Positions 43,037 to 51,404 of a stretch of 64,000 nucleotides of DNA are shown piece after piece. How positions within the stretch are numbered: the first letter of the stretch is position 1; every line of letters begins with the position of its first letter. Below the pieces are notes generated by a model. The model made no database searches, was not told the origin of the DNA, and worked only from the letters and a program-made list of their open reading frames with translations. The position numbers and the translations under genes are program-made. This stretch comes from Sporolactobacillus shoreae (lineage in GTDB: Bacteria; Bacillota; Bacilli; Bacillales; Sporolactobacillaceae), in contig NZ_SRJD01000016.1 of assembly GCF_004684935.1 (NCBI RefSeq), positions 24,701-88,700 on the forward strand, read 5' to 3'.

Positions 43037-43067
43037 GTGCAAAACAAGTGCAAATCTTGTTTTGCAC
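43037..43067 (+). promoter_or_regulatory. Perfect 12-bp hairpin just upstream of the ribosome site
   Basis: gtgcaaaacaag / cttgttttgcac with a 7-base loop (tgcaaat) ends three bases before AAGGAGG. It may be an operator or an mRNA structure that affects initiation or stability. Confidence 0.65.
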
Positions 43068-43087
43068 ATTAAGGAGGTTTTTCTTAT

Positions 43088-44035
43088 ATGAATATCATTA
43101 AAAGGCTGACGGCGGTAACAAGCCTGACGGTGTGTGTCGGAATTCTTGCACCGACGACCATCGTTTTGGCCAAGACGAACAGTACAAATGATAGTCACAT
43201 GATCAAAAAAAATCCTGAACTCACATCGGACGCGGTCGGCTTCAGTTTGTTGGATCCGGCCGGGCAAACAGACACCAATGATAACAACAGCATATTCGGA
43301 AACAGTTTGCTTCAGCAGGGGGATACCGGTCCTTCTGTTGTAGAGCTTCAGGATGCACTTCACGCGCTGGGCTATTACAGCGGCAACATTGACGGAATAT
43401 TCGATACACTTACGTCAGACGCTGCCCGATCATTCCAGTCCGATCAGAAGATTGCGGATAACGGTATTGTCGGCGCCGCTACAAAAACGGCCCTTTACGA
43501 TGTGTACCGCAACACGGAAGAAGCCAAAGCATTCCAGAAAAAAGCAGAAGAAATAAAAAAACAGGATCAAAAGGCTGAAGAAGAGAAAGCAAAAAAAGCG
43601 GCTGAAGAAAAGGCTCAGAAGGCCCGCGCCGAGAAAGCCAGAAAAGCCGCGGAAATAGTGGCAAGACTCAAACAGGCGCGTGAGAACCAGCATCCGGTTG
43701 TTAAAGCTGTTGTTTACAAACCTGAGAGCCGGAAAAGCTCGGTCGTTCGTTCACAGTCATCAAGGTCACTGACTGTGGTGGCAACAAGCTACGCGCTTGG
43801 CGGAAGGACAGCCACCGGAATTGATTTCAGCGGAAACCCGGACGCTAAAGTGATCGCCGTGGATCCCGATGTCATTCCACTCGGATCCCGCGTTTTGATT
43901 CCGGGCTACGGCATTTATCTGGCAGCTGATACAGGAGGAAGCATTCAGGGCAATCGGATTGATATTCATTTCCCAAGCAAGACAGCGGCACTGAACTTCG
44001 GAGTAAGAACTCTGACAATCCAGATTCTTCACTAA
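43088..44035 (+). CDS. Secreted wall protein: peptidoglycan-binding plus 3D domain (YocH-like)
   Basis: 315 residues. After a signal peptide (about 1-28), a PG_binding_1 domain (GDTGPSVVELQDALHALGYYSG, about 78-140) is followed by an Ala/Lys/Glu coiled-coil linker (about 145-195) and a C-terminal 3D domain (about 228-314). The three Asp of the domain are seen in AVDPDVIPLG, ADTG and RIDIHF. 3D domains are found in murein-cleaving lytic proteins such as YocH and MltA relatives. In YocH the wall-binding part is LysM, so the domain choice differs. AAGGAGG precedes the ATG. The WalR box upstream suggests control with cell-wall metabolism. Confidence 0.88.
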   Translation: MNIIKRLTAVTSLTVCVGILAPTTIVLAKTNSTNDSHMIKKNPELTSDAVGFSLLDPAGQTDTNDNNSIFGNSLLQQGDTGPSVVELQDALHALGYYSGNIDGIFDTLTSDAARSFQSDQKIADNGIVGAATKTALYDVYRNTEEAKAFQKKAEEIKKQDQKAEEEKAKKAAEEKAQKARAEKARKAAEIVARLKQARENQHPVVKAVVYKPESRKSSVVRSQSSRSLTVVATSYALGGRTATGIDFSGNPDAKVIAVDPDVIPLGSRVLIPGYGIYLAADTGGSIQGNRIDIHFPSKTAALNFGVRTLTIQILH

Positions 44036-44054
44036 CGACCATAAAAATATATGG

Positions 44055-44088
44055 AAAAGCCGATGAACATGACGTTCATCGGCTTTTT
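44055..44088. terminator. Terminator between the 3D-domain gene and ddl
   Basis: aaaagccgatgaac / gttcatcggctttt, a perfect 14-bp stem with a 5-base loop and T-run, between convergent genes. Confidence 0.93.
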
Positions 44089-44123
44089 ACATGGTTGCAT
44101 GAATCAAAAAACAAACACATTAA

Positions 44124-45224
44124 TTATTTATCGATCCGGTACTGGATTTTTTGCTTATCATTATATCTTTCAATACCCAGATCAATTAGCCTTTCAATAA
44201 GCTGCTGATAGGGCAACCCTGTGTGCTTCCAAAGCAACGGAAACATGCTGAATTGTGTAAATCCGGGCATCGTATTCACTTCATTGACAACGACACGCTG
44301 GTCTTTTTCTCGGACAAAAACATCAACACGGGCAAGACCGGATAAGCTCAGTGCCCTGAAAGCGCGCTTCGCCACATCCTCCAGCTCCGCTTTGACTTTC
44401 TCAGGCAAGTCGGCAGGTATAACCAATGAACTTTTACCCTCTACATATTTTGACTGATAATCATAAAATGCGGCACCTTGGGTAATGATCTCACCCGGAA
44501 CTGAAACTGAAAGATGATGGTTGCCGATGACACCGACTTCTACCTCGCGCCCGATAATTTTTTCTTCAATGATGACCTTGGTGTCAAAGCGGAAGGCGTC
44601 TGTAACAGACGCCGAAAGTTCGGTTTCACTGAGACACTGGCTGATACCGACACTGGAACCGCAATTTGCTGGTTTGATAAAGCACGGATATCCAATTGTA
44701 TTCTTTACATTAAGAATCACTTCAGGCGCGTCCGTTTCCCATTCAAAACGTGAGACTGACAAGTAACCCGGACCCGGAATGTGATGCGCAGTAAAGATAT
44801 CCTTCATGAGCACCTTATCCATGCCTGCAGCTGAACCGGCAACACCAGAGCCGACATAGGCGATATTCAGTAATTCAAAAAGTCCCTGAACGGTTCCGTC
44901 CTCCCCGTTCGGCCCGTGCAGAAGCGGAAAAACGATATCCGGACGGTTATTCCCAAGAACGGGCGAAGAAGGAGCGAGCCAATGCTCCGCCTGAGATTCG
45001 AGAGAGGCATTTTCATTAAGAAGCAGCTGATCCTTGTATTCAAGCTTCTTCGTGATTTCAGGGCCGGCAATCCAGCGTCCGTCCTGTTGGATGTGAACTG
45101 GCTGAACCCGGTAATGTTCCAGATTCATCGCATTAATTACAGAAAATGCGGTCAGCAGCGAAATTTCGTACTCCGTTGATTTTCCGCCATAAAGCACGGC
45201 GACCGTTTTTTTCTTATTCGTCAT
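44124..45224 (-). CDS. ddl: D-alanine--D-alanine ligase
   Basis: A 366-residue ATP-grasp ligase making the D-Ala-D-Ala end of peptidoglycan precursors. Visible are VLYGGKSTEYEISL, FPLLHGPNGEDGTVQG, CFIKPANCGSSVGI and VNEVNTMPGFT. The substrate loop reads YDYQSKY, with Tyr as in D-Ala-specific enzymes rather than Phe as in D-lactate ligases. I start at the ATG at 45224, preceded by GAGGAATTGATC; the longer frame has no ribosome site. Monocistronic. Confidence 0.94.
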   Translation of the reverse strand: MTNKKKTVAVLYGGKSTEYEISLLTAFSVINAMNLEHYRVQPVHIQQDGRWIAGPEITKKLEYKDQLLLNENASLESQAEHWLAPSSPVLGNNRPDIVFPLLHGPNGEDGTVQGLFELLNIAYVGSGVAGSAAGMDKVLMKDIFTAHHIPGPGYLSVSRFEWETDAPEVILNVKNTIGYPCFIKPANCGSSVGISQCLSETELSASVTDAFRFDTKVIIEEKIIGREVEVGVIGNHHLSVSVPGEIITQGAAFYDYQSKYVEGKSSLVIPADLPEKVKAELEDVAKRAFRALSLSGLARVDVFVREKDQRVVVNEVNTMPGFTQFSMFPLLWKHTGLPYQQLIERLIDLGIERYNDKQKIQYRIDK

Positions 45225-45400
45225 GATCAATTCCTCTATTCTCTTTCCGATTTCAATAACAGATGGCAGGATTGGAACCATGATTGCTCTGAGGATGCCC
45301 CGATCCGGACGCCAATTATTAGTTTAGCACAAACCGATTAAGAAAAATGAAGTAATTAAGCTAATTTTTCATCGCAGCTTATCGCGCCGTTGGGCCGTTT

Positions 45401-46660
45401 TTACTTTTTTAATGTTACATGTTCAAAATAATCTATTCGTTCCAGCATGGTCGGGTGATCATACTGGATCCATTTGACCAGAGCCGGCGGATTAATTTCG
45501 CCGAGACTTGCCGATGACAATTTCTGGAAGGAAGAAATGGCTGCGCTCCGGTTCTGTGTCATGTGGATCGCATAAGTGTCCGCCGCGTGCTCGAACTGAC
45601 GGGAAACCACATTCTGCGCAGGTTCGCCGGCAAATGACAATGTGGCCAGCAGCAGAAGGACGAGGGGCAGCGCGGCCAGATCACCAGGATGGGCAAGGTT
45701 CAGGCGCGGCCCCCACCTTTCAACAATCCACAGCAGCAATTTCGCCGCCAGAAACAGTCCGATCAGAAGCCCTGTGAGTGCCGCCGCCATCCCCCAGAGT
45801 ATATGGTGCATAACGTAATGCCCCATCTCATGAGCCATAATAAACAATACTTCCGGTCGGCTGAGCTGATGGACCGTCGTATCCCAGAGGACAATCCGCA
45901 GATTCGAACCGACGCCATTCACATAGGCATTCATCGCGTTCGTCTGCTTCGACATGTCCACTTCATACACATTATGAGCAGGGATTCCGGCTTCTGAGGC
46001 CATATTCAGGATTTCCTGTTTCAGCTGCCCGTTCGGCAGACTTTGAAAATGATTATACAGTGGATCAATCACGACCGGCTGAAGGTACATTAAAAAAACG
46101 ATAAATGGTATAGCCAGCAGCCAGACCGGCAGCCACCAGTTTCTCGGATTTCTGCGGATGAAAAAAAACACGGTTGCGAGCCCGATAAAGCCGATCAGGC
46201 TGTCGACAACAAAACCGATTCCCTGATCCCTCAGCCAGCTCTGAAGCGGCTGAACCGATATCCCGTAATGAAGCGACAACCTGTATGAAATATAGTCAAC
46301 AGGTAGAAAAACAGCTGCGGAAATAAGGGATAGAGCGGCAAAGCAGAACAGCATCTGCACAAGATAGAGACCCGACATGTGTTCCGAACAATTTCTCAGC
46401 CATCGGGAAAATCCGGAAATCAGTATAAACAGATAAACGCCCCACTCCAAAGGAATCGAGGCAAATGATATGAAATGGCGCCACGAATTGTACCGGGCGC
46501 TTTCAGCCAGCTGATGCTGTGACATGAACAAAGAAGGATCTGCCGGAGTTCCCTTCGCTTGCGGCGGAACACCCGCTTTCACCCAGATAAAAAAATAGGC
46601 AGCCATGATCACAAGATAGATGCCATATGCCGCCATGAAACTCCAGCCAATTTTCTTCAA
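45401..46660 (-). CDS. M48-family membrane zinc protease (Ste24/YhfN-like)
   Basis: 419 residues with an N-terminal multi-helix M48 membrane domain, the zinc motif HEMGHYVMHH and a downstream glutamate region (QFEHAADTYAI) that supplies the third ligand. Relatives are CAAX-type Ste24 proteases, with HtpX more distant. Its size and layout fit B. subtilis YhfN, an uncharacterised membrane peptidase. The TTG start at 46660 follows GGGGAGGGGGAG at 8 bases. lplJ lies 119 bases upstream on the same strand. It probably degrades damaged membrane proteins (family inference). Confidence 0.88.
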   Translation of the reverse strand: MKKIGWSFMAAYGIYLVIMAAYFFIWVKAGVPPQAKGTPADPSLFMSQHQLAESARYNSWRHFISFASIPLEWGVYLFILISGFSRWLRNCSEHMSGLYLVQMLFCFAALSLISAAVFLPVDYISYRLSLHYGISVQPLQSWLRDQGIGFVVDSLIGFIGLATVFFFIRRNPRNWWLPVWLLAIPFIVFLMYLQPVVIDPLYNHFQSLPNGQLKQEILNMASEAGIPAHNVYEVDMSKQTNAMNAYVNGVGSNLRIVLWDTTVHQLSRPEVLFIMAHEMGHYVMHHILWGMAAALTGLLIGLFLAAKLLLWIVERWGPRLNLAHPGDLAALPLVLLLLATLSFAGEPAQNVVSRQFEHAADTYAIHMTQNRSAAISSFQKLSSASLGEINPPALVKWIQYDHPTMLERIDYFEHVTLKK

Positions 46661-46779
46661 AAAGAACTCCCCCTCCCCGTCCCCGGGAAAACTCAGCCAT
46701 TCAAAGACCGGACTTGACTACTCTAAATTTAATCTTCCCGTAAGACGTTTAGAACAAGCCCTTGCCCAAGGATCATGTT

Positions 46780-47766
46780 TCAGAACAGGATGTTCAGAAG
46801 ATCCTCGAGGCCTATTTTCCCGAAATACCGATGCGCGTCCACAGTTTTAAGCTTTGAAGCGACATCATCCGGTTCATATTTTGTGCCAGTCAGCAGGTTT
46901 TCAATATCCGAAATATCTTCAACACCAAAAAAATCTCCAAAAATCGAAGCCTGTTCGATGACACCTTTTTTTACATCCAGACGGATGTCAATCCGGCCGC
47001 CGGGAAAACGGTGCGCCTTTCGGACATTAAACTGAGGAGATTTTCCGTAAACCCAGTCCCAGTCACGGTAGCGGTGCTGTGCAATAGCGACAATGTTGGT
47101 CCAGTCCTCATCCGTGATGTCATATTCGGGGATTTCCCCATCATCAAAAATATAATGAAGCAGCGTTTCCCGGAACTGCTGAATATCCATGTCCTCTGAG
47201 AGATGTCCCCGGATATTCGTCACCCTGCTCCGAACAGACTTTATGCCCTTGGACTCGTATTTTTCAGCATCCGGGTGCAGAGCCTTTGAAACATTGTCAA
47301 GATTGACATCAAAAAGAAGCGTGCCGTGGCTGAAAATCCTGCCGCCCGTTACAAACTGAGCGTTGCCGGAAATTTTTTTACCCTCTACGGTTAGGTCATT
47401 GCGACCTTCCAGCTTTGCTTCGACTCCCATAGCTTTCAACGCCCGGATCACCGGCTCCGTAAATTTCCTGTAATTATTGAAACTGTCCCCGTCATCTTTT
47501 GAAATAAAGCTGAAGCTCAGGTTACCGGGGTCATTGTAGACGGCCCCACCGCCGGAAAGCCTCCGGGTCACCGTTACTTTGTGCGACCGGATATAATCCA
47601 TGTTCACTTCTTCAACCGTATTTTGATTCCGTCCGACAATCACCGTCGGCGTCATCCGATAAAACATCAAGTAGGTCTCATTAATATCCAGATGTTTCAG
47701 GGCATATTCTTCCATCGCAAAGTTAAGCGTCTGGTCCAGAATGTCCCGGTTATTGATATATTTCAT
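46780..47766 (-). CDS. lplJ: Lipoate--protein ligase
   Basis: 328 residues. It attaches free lipoate to 2-oxoacid dehydrogenase E2 and GcvH proteins through lipoyl-AMP. The catalytic domain shows RRLSGGGAVYNDPGNLSFSF, GRNDLTVEGKKISGNAQF (with the active Lys) and HGTLLFDVNL. The C-terminal accessory domain occupies about the last 80 residues. The length is that of B. subtilis LplJ. Upstream of the M48 protease gene on the same strand; no clear terminator was seen between them. Confidence 0.93.
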   Translation of the reverse strand: MKYINNRDILDQTLNFAMEEYALKHLDINETYLMFYRMTPTVIVGRNQNTVEEVNMDYIRSHKVTVTRRLSGGGAVYNDPGNLSFSFISKDDGDSFNNYRKFTEPVIRALKAMGVEAKLEGRNDLTVEGKKISGNAQFVTGGRIFSHGTLLFDVNLDNVSKALHPDAEKYESKGIKSVRSRVTNIRGHLSEDMDIQQFRETLLHYIFDDGEIPEYDITDEDWTNIVAIAQHRYRDWDWVYGKSPQFNVRKAHRFPGGRIDIRLDVKKGVIEQASIFGDFFGVEDISDIENLLTGTKYEPDDVASKLKTVDAHRYFGKIGLEDLLNILF

Positions 47767-47997
47767 TCATTTTCCTCCCCCTTCGCAAAACAGTAAATCC
47801 TTCTCTATCTTAAAACGGTTTCAGACGGTCGTCCAGATTGTTGCGTGATTAGCATGATCCACATGATTGGAATCATCATCCCTTTTTTTCTTTACAAGAT
47901 AGCCGAATTTACGCTAAGCTAATTTTGTCGGCTGCTAAACGGTACGGATTTATTATTGCAGTGAGCAGCCATTAACAAAAGTCGGGAGGAAGCGCGG

Positions 47998-48648
47998 ATG
48001 ACAACCATTTATCTGGTCAGACATGGACGGACACTTTTTAATTTACTGAATAAAGTTCAGGGGATCTCTGATACGCCGCTCCTGAAAGAAGGCGAACGGA
48101 AAGCTGAAGAGCTCGGTGAACGATTCAAACAGGAGGGTATCACTTTCGACGCGGCATACTCAAGCGATCTGAGCCGCGCCGTAAAGACCGCGCACCTGTT
48201 GCTTTCCCATTCAGCGAATCCGGATCTTCCTGTGATTGAAACGGCGGACCTTCGTGAGACAAGCTTTGGCATGTTTGAAGGTGAACCGAACGACGATGTT
48301 TGGGCAAGGGCAGGAGAGGAATCGGGTAACCCTGAATTGAATGGTGGTGCGCCGGATGAAATAAGGATCGAAGGCCTTTCAGCCCTGAAAAGGCTGGATA
48401 CAACCGGCTACGGCGAAAGCTATGAAGATGTCCGTGACAGGCTGGAGCATATACTGGATCGCCTCGCCTCGTCTGGAAAAACCAGTATCCTCGCCGTCAG
48501 CCATGGGATGTTTATCAATTGTGCCGTCTATACACTGGCCAAACAGAGAAAACACCTGCCGCCTATTCCGAATACAAGCGTAACCAAGCTTATTTACAAG
48601 GATGGCCGATTTGAGATTGCGTATGTCGGCCGGACTGAAGATCTATGA
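47998..48648 (+). CDS. Histidine phosphatase family protein (PhoE/YhfR-like)
   Basis: 216 residues of the phosphoglycerate-mutase-like superfamily. The catalytic RHG is in YLVRHGRTLFN, the second His in AVSHGMF, and SSDLSRAVKTAHLLL is typical of small broad-specificity phosphatases. Glycolytic mutase activity is unlikely given the short length and missing mutase insert. Upstream GGGAGGAAGCGCGG supports the ATG. A terminator follows. Confidence 0.87.
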   Translation: MTTIYLVRHGRTLFNLLNKVQGISDTPLLKEGERKAEELGERFKQEGITFDAAYSSDLSRAVKTAHLLLSHSANPDLPVIETADLRETSFGMFEGEPNDDVWARAGEESGNPELNGGAPDEIRIEGLSALKRLDTTGYGESYEDVRDRLEHILDRLASSGKTSILAVSHGMFINCAVYTLAKQRKHLPPIPNTSVTKLIYKDGRFEIAYVGRTEDL

Positions 48649-48702
48649 TTTGATCCATTCTTTAAGCTCGTGCGTAGCATCGTGCAATCACTCAAATACT
48701 TT

Positions 48703-48737
48703 AAAAATCGCTCAATGACAATTCGGGCGATTTTTTT
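48703..48737 (+). terminator. Terminator of the histidine phosphatase gene
   Basis: aaaaatcgc / gcgattttt with a 15-base loop and T-run, about 55 bases downstream of the stop. Confidence 0.7.
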
Positions 48738-48797
48738 AATATGTATAAAAAATAGGGACGATGAAACAACATTGGGCCACGCAAATCAGCGGGAAGA

Positions 48798-50021
48798 TCA
48801 TTGGTTGGTTAAACCGTTTTTTGTTTCAGTGCCAAGCAGTTCTTTTTTAAAAGGAAAGTAAAGTGTCATTCCCGAGCCGGCGACAATTAGTCCGAAACAG
48901 ACAAGAATCCAATGAACCGGTAGTTGGCCGACCAGAAATGAGCCGAAAAGTGTGCCCAAAGGAACGGTACTGGAGCTCAACATCGCACCGAAACTATTGA
49001 CCCGTCCCCTTTTATCATCTTCGGTAATTAATTGAGACGTCGTTCCAATACCGATACTTGCGAAACTGACCCCCAGGCCGAGTAATCCGAAAAAAACAGC
49101 CATCGAAATAAAATCTGGCAATAGTCCCGCTAACATTAATGCAACGCCTTCCATGACGAGACCAATCATTGCCATCCTGATTAAATGACCCGTTTTACCG
49201 AAAAAAATGGTAAGAGCCCCCAACAAAGCGCCAATGGATATCGCCGCATCAATCCAGCCCAACCCTGCTGATCCGAATTTCAATTGATGACTGATAACAA
49301 CAAGGAAAATTTCAACCGGTGCCAGGAAAAAGTTAATAATGACGCCCCCTACCAAAGTGAGGCATAAAAGACGTTTCATTCGAAGTGTATAGAAGAACCC
49401 CTCTTTAAACCTCGTTAAAAATGATTCACTATGCTCCGGCTGACTGACTGCAGGAACCTTCAGAAAAAGTGAGAAGAAAAAAGAAATGATAAATGATAGA
49501 CCATTTAAAGCAAATACTGAACTGATTGACAAAAATGAAATCAATATACCTCCGATGACCGGCCCACAAATCGTTGAAAAGCGGCGAATAAATTCAAAAA
49601 CTGCGTTTCCTTTTGATAGATTGTTCTTATCCAAAATAAGCGGAATTGTCGAAGAAAGGGCCGGCGAGAAAAAAGCATTCATCGCTGAAATCAAGGCGAG
49701 AAACAAATTAATGGCGATTAGTGAGAAATGCCCTTCCAAAGTCAGAAAAGCGATCACAAACATTATCAAACCTCTGAAAAAATCTGAAATAATCAATATT
49801 TGTTTTTTTATATTCCGATCAGCAAAAACACCTGCCCAAGGCATGACGAGGATTGAGGGAAGCGTCATGCAGAAAACGCTCATTCCGAGGGACATGGCTG
49901 AGCCTGTCTGTTTCATAATCGTCCACATTAGACCGATATAATAAATTTGATCGCCTAAGATAGAAATCCCCTGTCCTCCAAGCAGAAGTACAAATTGACG
50001 ATTTTTCACTAATTGGTTCAT
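48798..50021 (-). CDS. MFS transporter, DHA3-like (MefA/BacE type)
   Basis: 407 residues, twelve predicted helices. The N-terminus FVLLLGGQGISILGDQIYYIGL and the loop GVFADRNIKKQILI are typical of the MFS_3 class that exports macrolides and peptides. I choose the ATG at 50021 (MNQLVKNRQF), with GAGG 8 bases upstream; the longer frame has no ribosome site. It lies 98 bases downstream of an ArsR-type regulator gene on the same strand, separated by a terminator-like hairpin. The regulator probably controls it. Confidence 0.85.
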   Translation of the reverse strand: MNQLVKNRQFVLLLGGQGISILGDQIYYIGLMWTIMKQTGSAMSLGMSVFCMTLPSILVMPWAGVFADRNIKKQILIISDFFRGLIMFVIAFLTLEGHFSLIAINLFLALISAMNAFFSPALSSTIPLILDKNNLSKGNAVFEFIRRFSTICGPVIGGILISFLSISSVFALNGLSFIISFFFSLFLKVPAVSQPEHSESFLTRFKEGFFYTLRMKRLLCLTLVGGVIINFFLAPVEIFLVVISHQLKFGSAGLGWIDAAISIGALLGALTIFFGKTGHLIRMAMIGLVMEGVALMLAGLLPDFISMAVFFGLLGLGVSFASIGIGTTSQLITEDDKRGRVNSFGAMLSSSTVPLGTLFGSFLVGQLPVHWILVCFGLIVAGSGMTLYFPFKKELLGTETKNGLTNQ

Positions 50022-50084
50022 CCTGTTCGCCTCACATTTAATATACATAGAATTAATTATTTGATTTTCATCGAATAACAAGGC

Positions 50085-50111
50085 AAAAAAAGGCCCAGTC
50101 GGCGCCGGACC
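50085..50111 (-). terminator. Hairpin with T-run between the ArsR gene and the MFS gene
   Basis: On the minus strand GGTCC-ggcgccgact-GGGCC is followed by seven T residues. It sits just after the regulator stop and may act as terminator or attenuator for the exporter. Confidence 0.6.
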
Positions 50112-50119
50112 GCGTCTGA

Positions 50120-51175
50120 TCAGTCCTGATCTTTAACTAAAGATTGAAGCATTTGACTCATTAATTTTTTAATTTGCTTATCCCTGACCTCGTAATAAAT
50201 TCGATTTTCTTTCCGGACAGGTCTGACCAAACCATAGTGCGCCAGTGAAGATAAATGATGAGAGATTGTTGAATTGGAAAGATGCAGTCGCTGGCCTAAC
50301 TCATAACCGTAAAGCGGACTCTGATTCAGCAGGCGAATTATGCTGATACGTTTTTCATCAGCCAGTACTCTGAATGCCTGATCCACTTTGTCTCTGTCAG
50401 CAGAATACCCCGATTCTTCAAAGGGAAGCTGCTTGATACCAAATAAAAAGAGGCAGAAATTTTCAGTGCTGGTAGTGAAAGACCAGTCATCATAGAACAC
50501 AGAAGGGGCAAGAACAACCTCATCCATCTGATCCACAGGCATCTGATATTTCTTTGAAATAAGTTGTAAAAACTTTTCTTCTCCATATGCTTCGGCAAAA
50601 CTCTTCACTCTATTGATTGTAATTCGTTGTTTTTCCATGAATCCGCTTAATTCATCTTCTATTATTTGGGAAAAATCATGCAAAAGCTTAACCAGGCGTT
50701 CTTTGGTTTCCTCTTTATGAACATACAGATAGAGCAATTTCCACTTTTCCTGTTCCGGAAGGTTACTCGAATCAATATTTGCTGTCGTTGATTCCAGATT
50801 TAAGGGGTTAATAGTGCCCTCCGGTCCATAACCTGTGTGAAGAAAATAGGAGAATAATTTTTGACTGGGGAATTGTTTCAGCGACTCTAAGAAGGAATCA
50901 ATATCGTGATAGTTTTTTTCATCCCACGCAAAACGAATCAACGTTAAACCCAGGTAGCTCTCATAATTGAAAAACACATCCAGTTCGTCTTTTACATTCT
51001 GAGGCAAAATCGCTCTCTTCTGCTCCACCCACTGCTTCAATTCAAACGGTTTTCCCTTAAAATTCCGGGAATCGTCTAATTCGATTCGTTCATGTGTTGT
51101 TACACGAAACATCGCTGCCAGCAGTTCAAATACGGGAGAAGTCAGATAATGAATTTCAGGCATTGTATTTGCCAA
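50120..51175 (-). CDS. ArsR-family regulator with large N-terminal DUF5937-like domain
   Basis: 351 residues, much longer than simple ArsR repressors. The C-terminal 90 residues are a winged helix (VLADEKRISIIRLLNQSPLYGYELGQRLHLSNSTISHHLSSL), with the wing in RKENRIYYEV. The N-terminal 250 residues resemble the DUF5937-type domain found in such regulators. It is upstream of an MFS exporter, which it likely represses until a drug binds. The TTG start has GGAG 8 bases before it; an ATG four codons on is also possible. The remnant at 55944-56108 belongs to the same protein type. Confidence 0.82.
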   Translation of the reverse strand: MANTMPEIHYLTSPVFELLAAMFRVTTHERIELDDSRNFKGKPFELKQWVEQKRAILPQNVKDELDVFFNYESYLGLTLIRFAWDEKNYHDIDSFLESLKQFPSQKLFSYFLHTGYGPEGTINPLNLESTTANIDSSNLPEQEKWKLLYLYVHKEETKERLVKLLHDFSQIIEDELSGFMEKQRITINRVKSFAEAYGEEKFLQLISKKYQMPVDQMDEVVLAPSVFYDDWSFTTSTENFCLFLFGIKQLPFEESGYSADRDKVDQAFRVLADEKRISIIRLLNQSPLYGYELGQRLHLSNSTISHHLSSLAHYGLVRPVRKENRIYYEVRDKQIKKLMSQMLQSLVKDQD

Positions 51176-51197
51176 TCAAATCGCTCCAATAGTTAGT

Positions 51198-51222
51198 ACA
51201 ATTTCGATTTAGATAAAATTGT
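51198..51222. promoter_or_regulatory. Candidate operator upstream of the ArsR-family gene
   Basis: Inverted repeat acaattt / aaattgt (7 bp, 11-base gap) centred 35 bases upstream of the regulator start codon, in AT-rich sequence. It could be an autoregulatory ArsR site. Confidence 0.35.
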
Positions 51223-51348
51223 TATTTTTATATTAGTGAAATTATAACGCATATTCAGTGTTTATTGAACCAATAGAAAAGAAAAATTTTCACTGTACTA
51301 TTGAAATGCGCTCCCTCCTTTTTACTATGCTCCAAAATTCGCAAAAGA

Positions 51349-51394
51349 AAAAAACACCTTTAGGTGAGCCTATCAGACTCATAAAGGTGTTTTT
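51349..51394 (-). terminator. Terminator of the YhgE-like gene
   Basis: An aaaaacaccttta / taaaggtgttttt stem begins 10 bases after the stop codon, with T-runs on both strands. Confidence 0.85.
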
Positions 51395-51404
51395 AGTGCT
51401 TAGC

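Larger units (their letters stand above)
42740..43087. other. Divergent control region: thioesterase / 3D-domain wall protein
   Basis: About 350 bases between divergent genes. It holds a WalR-type box at 42973-42989, a perfect hairpin at 43037-43067 and an AAGGAGG ribosome site at 43071-43077. The rest shows nothing recognisable. Confidence 0.6.

Noticed and set aside
43430..43693. Phe/Leu-rich minus-strand ORFs in the 3D-domain gene
   Set aside because: They are the antisense of the Lys/Glu/Ala coiled-coil linker, which always yields hydrophobic shadow frames.
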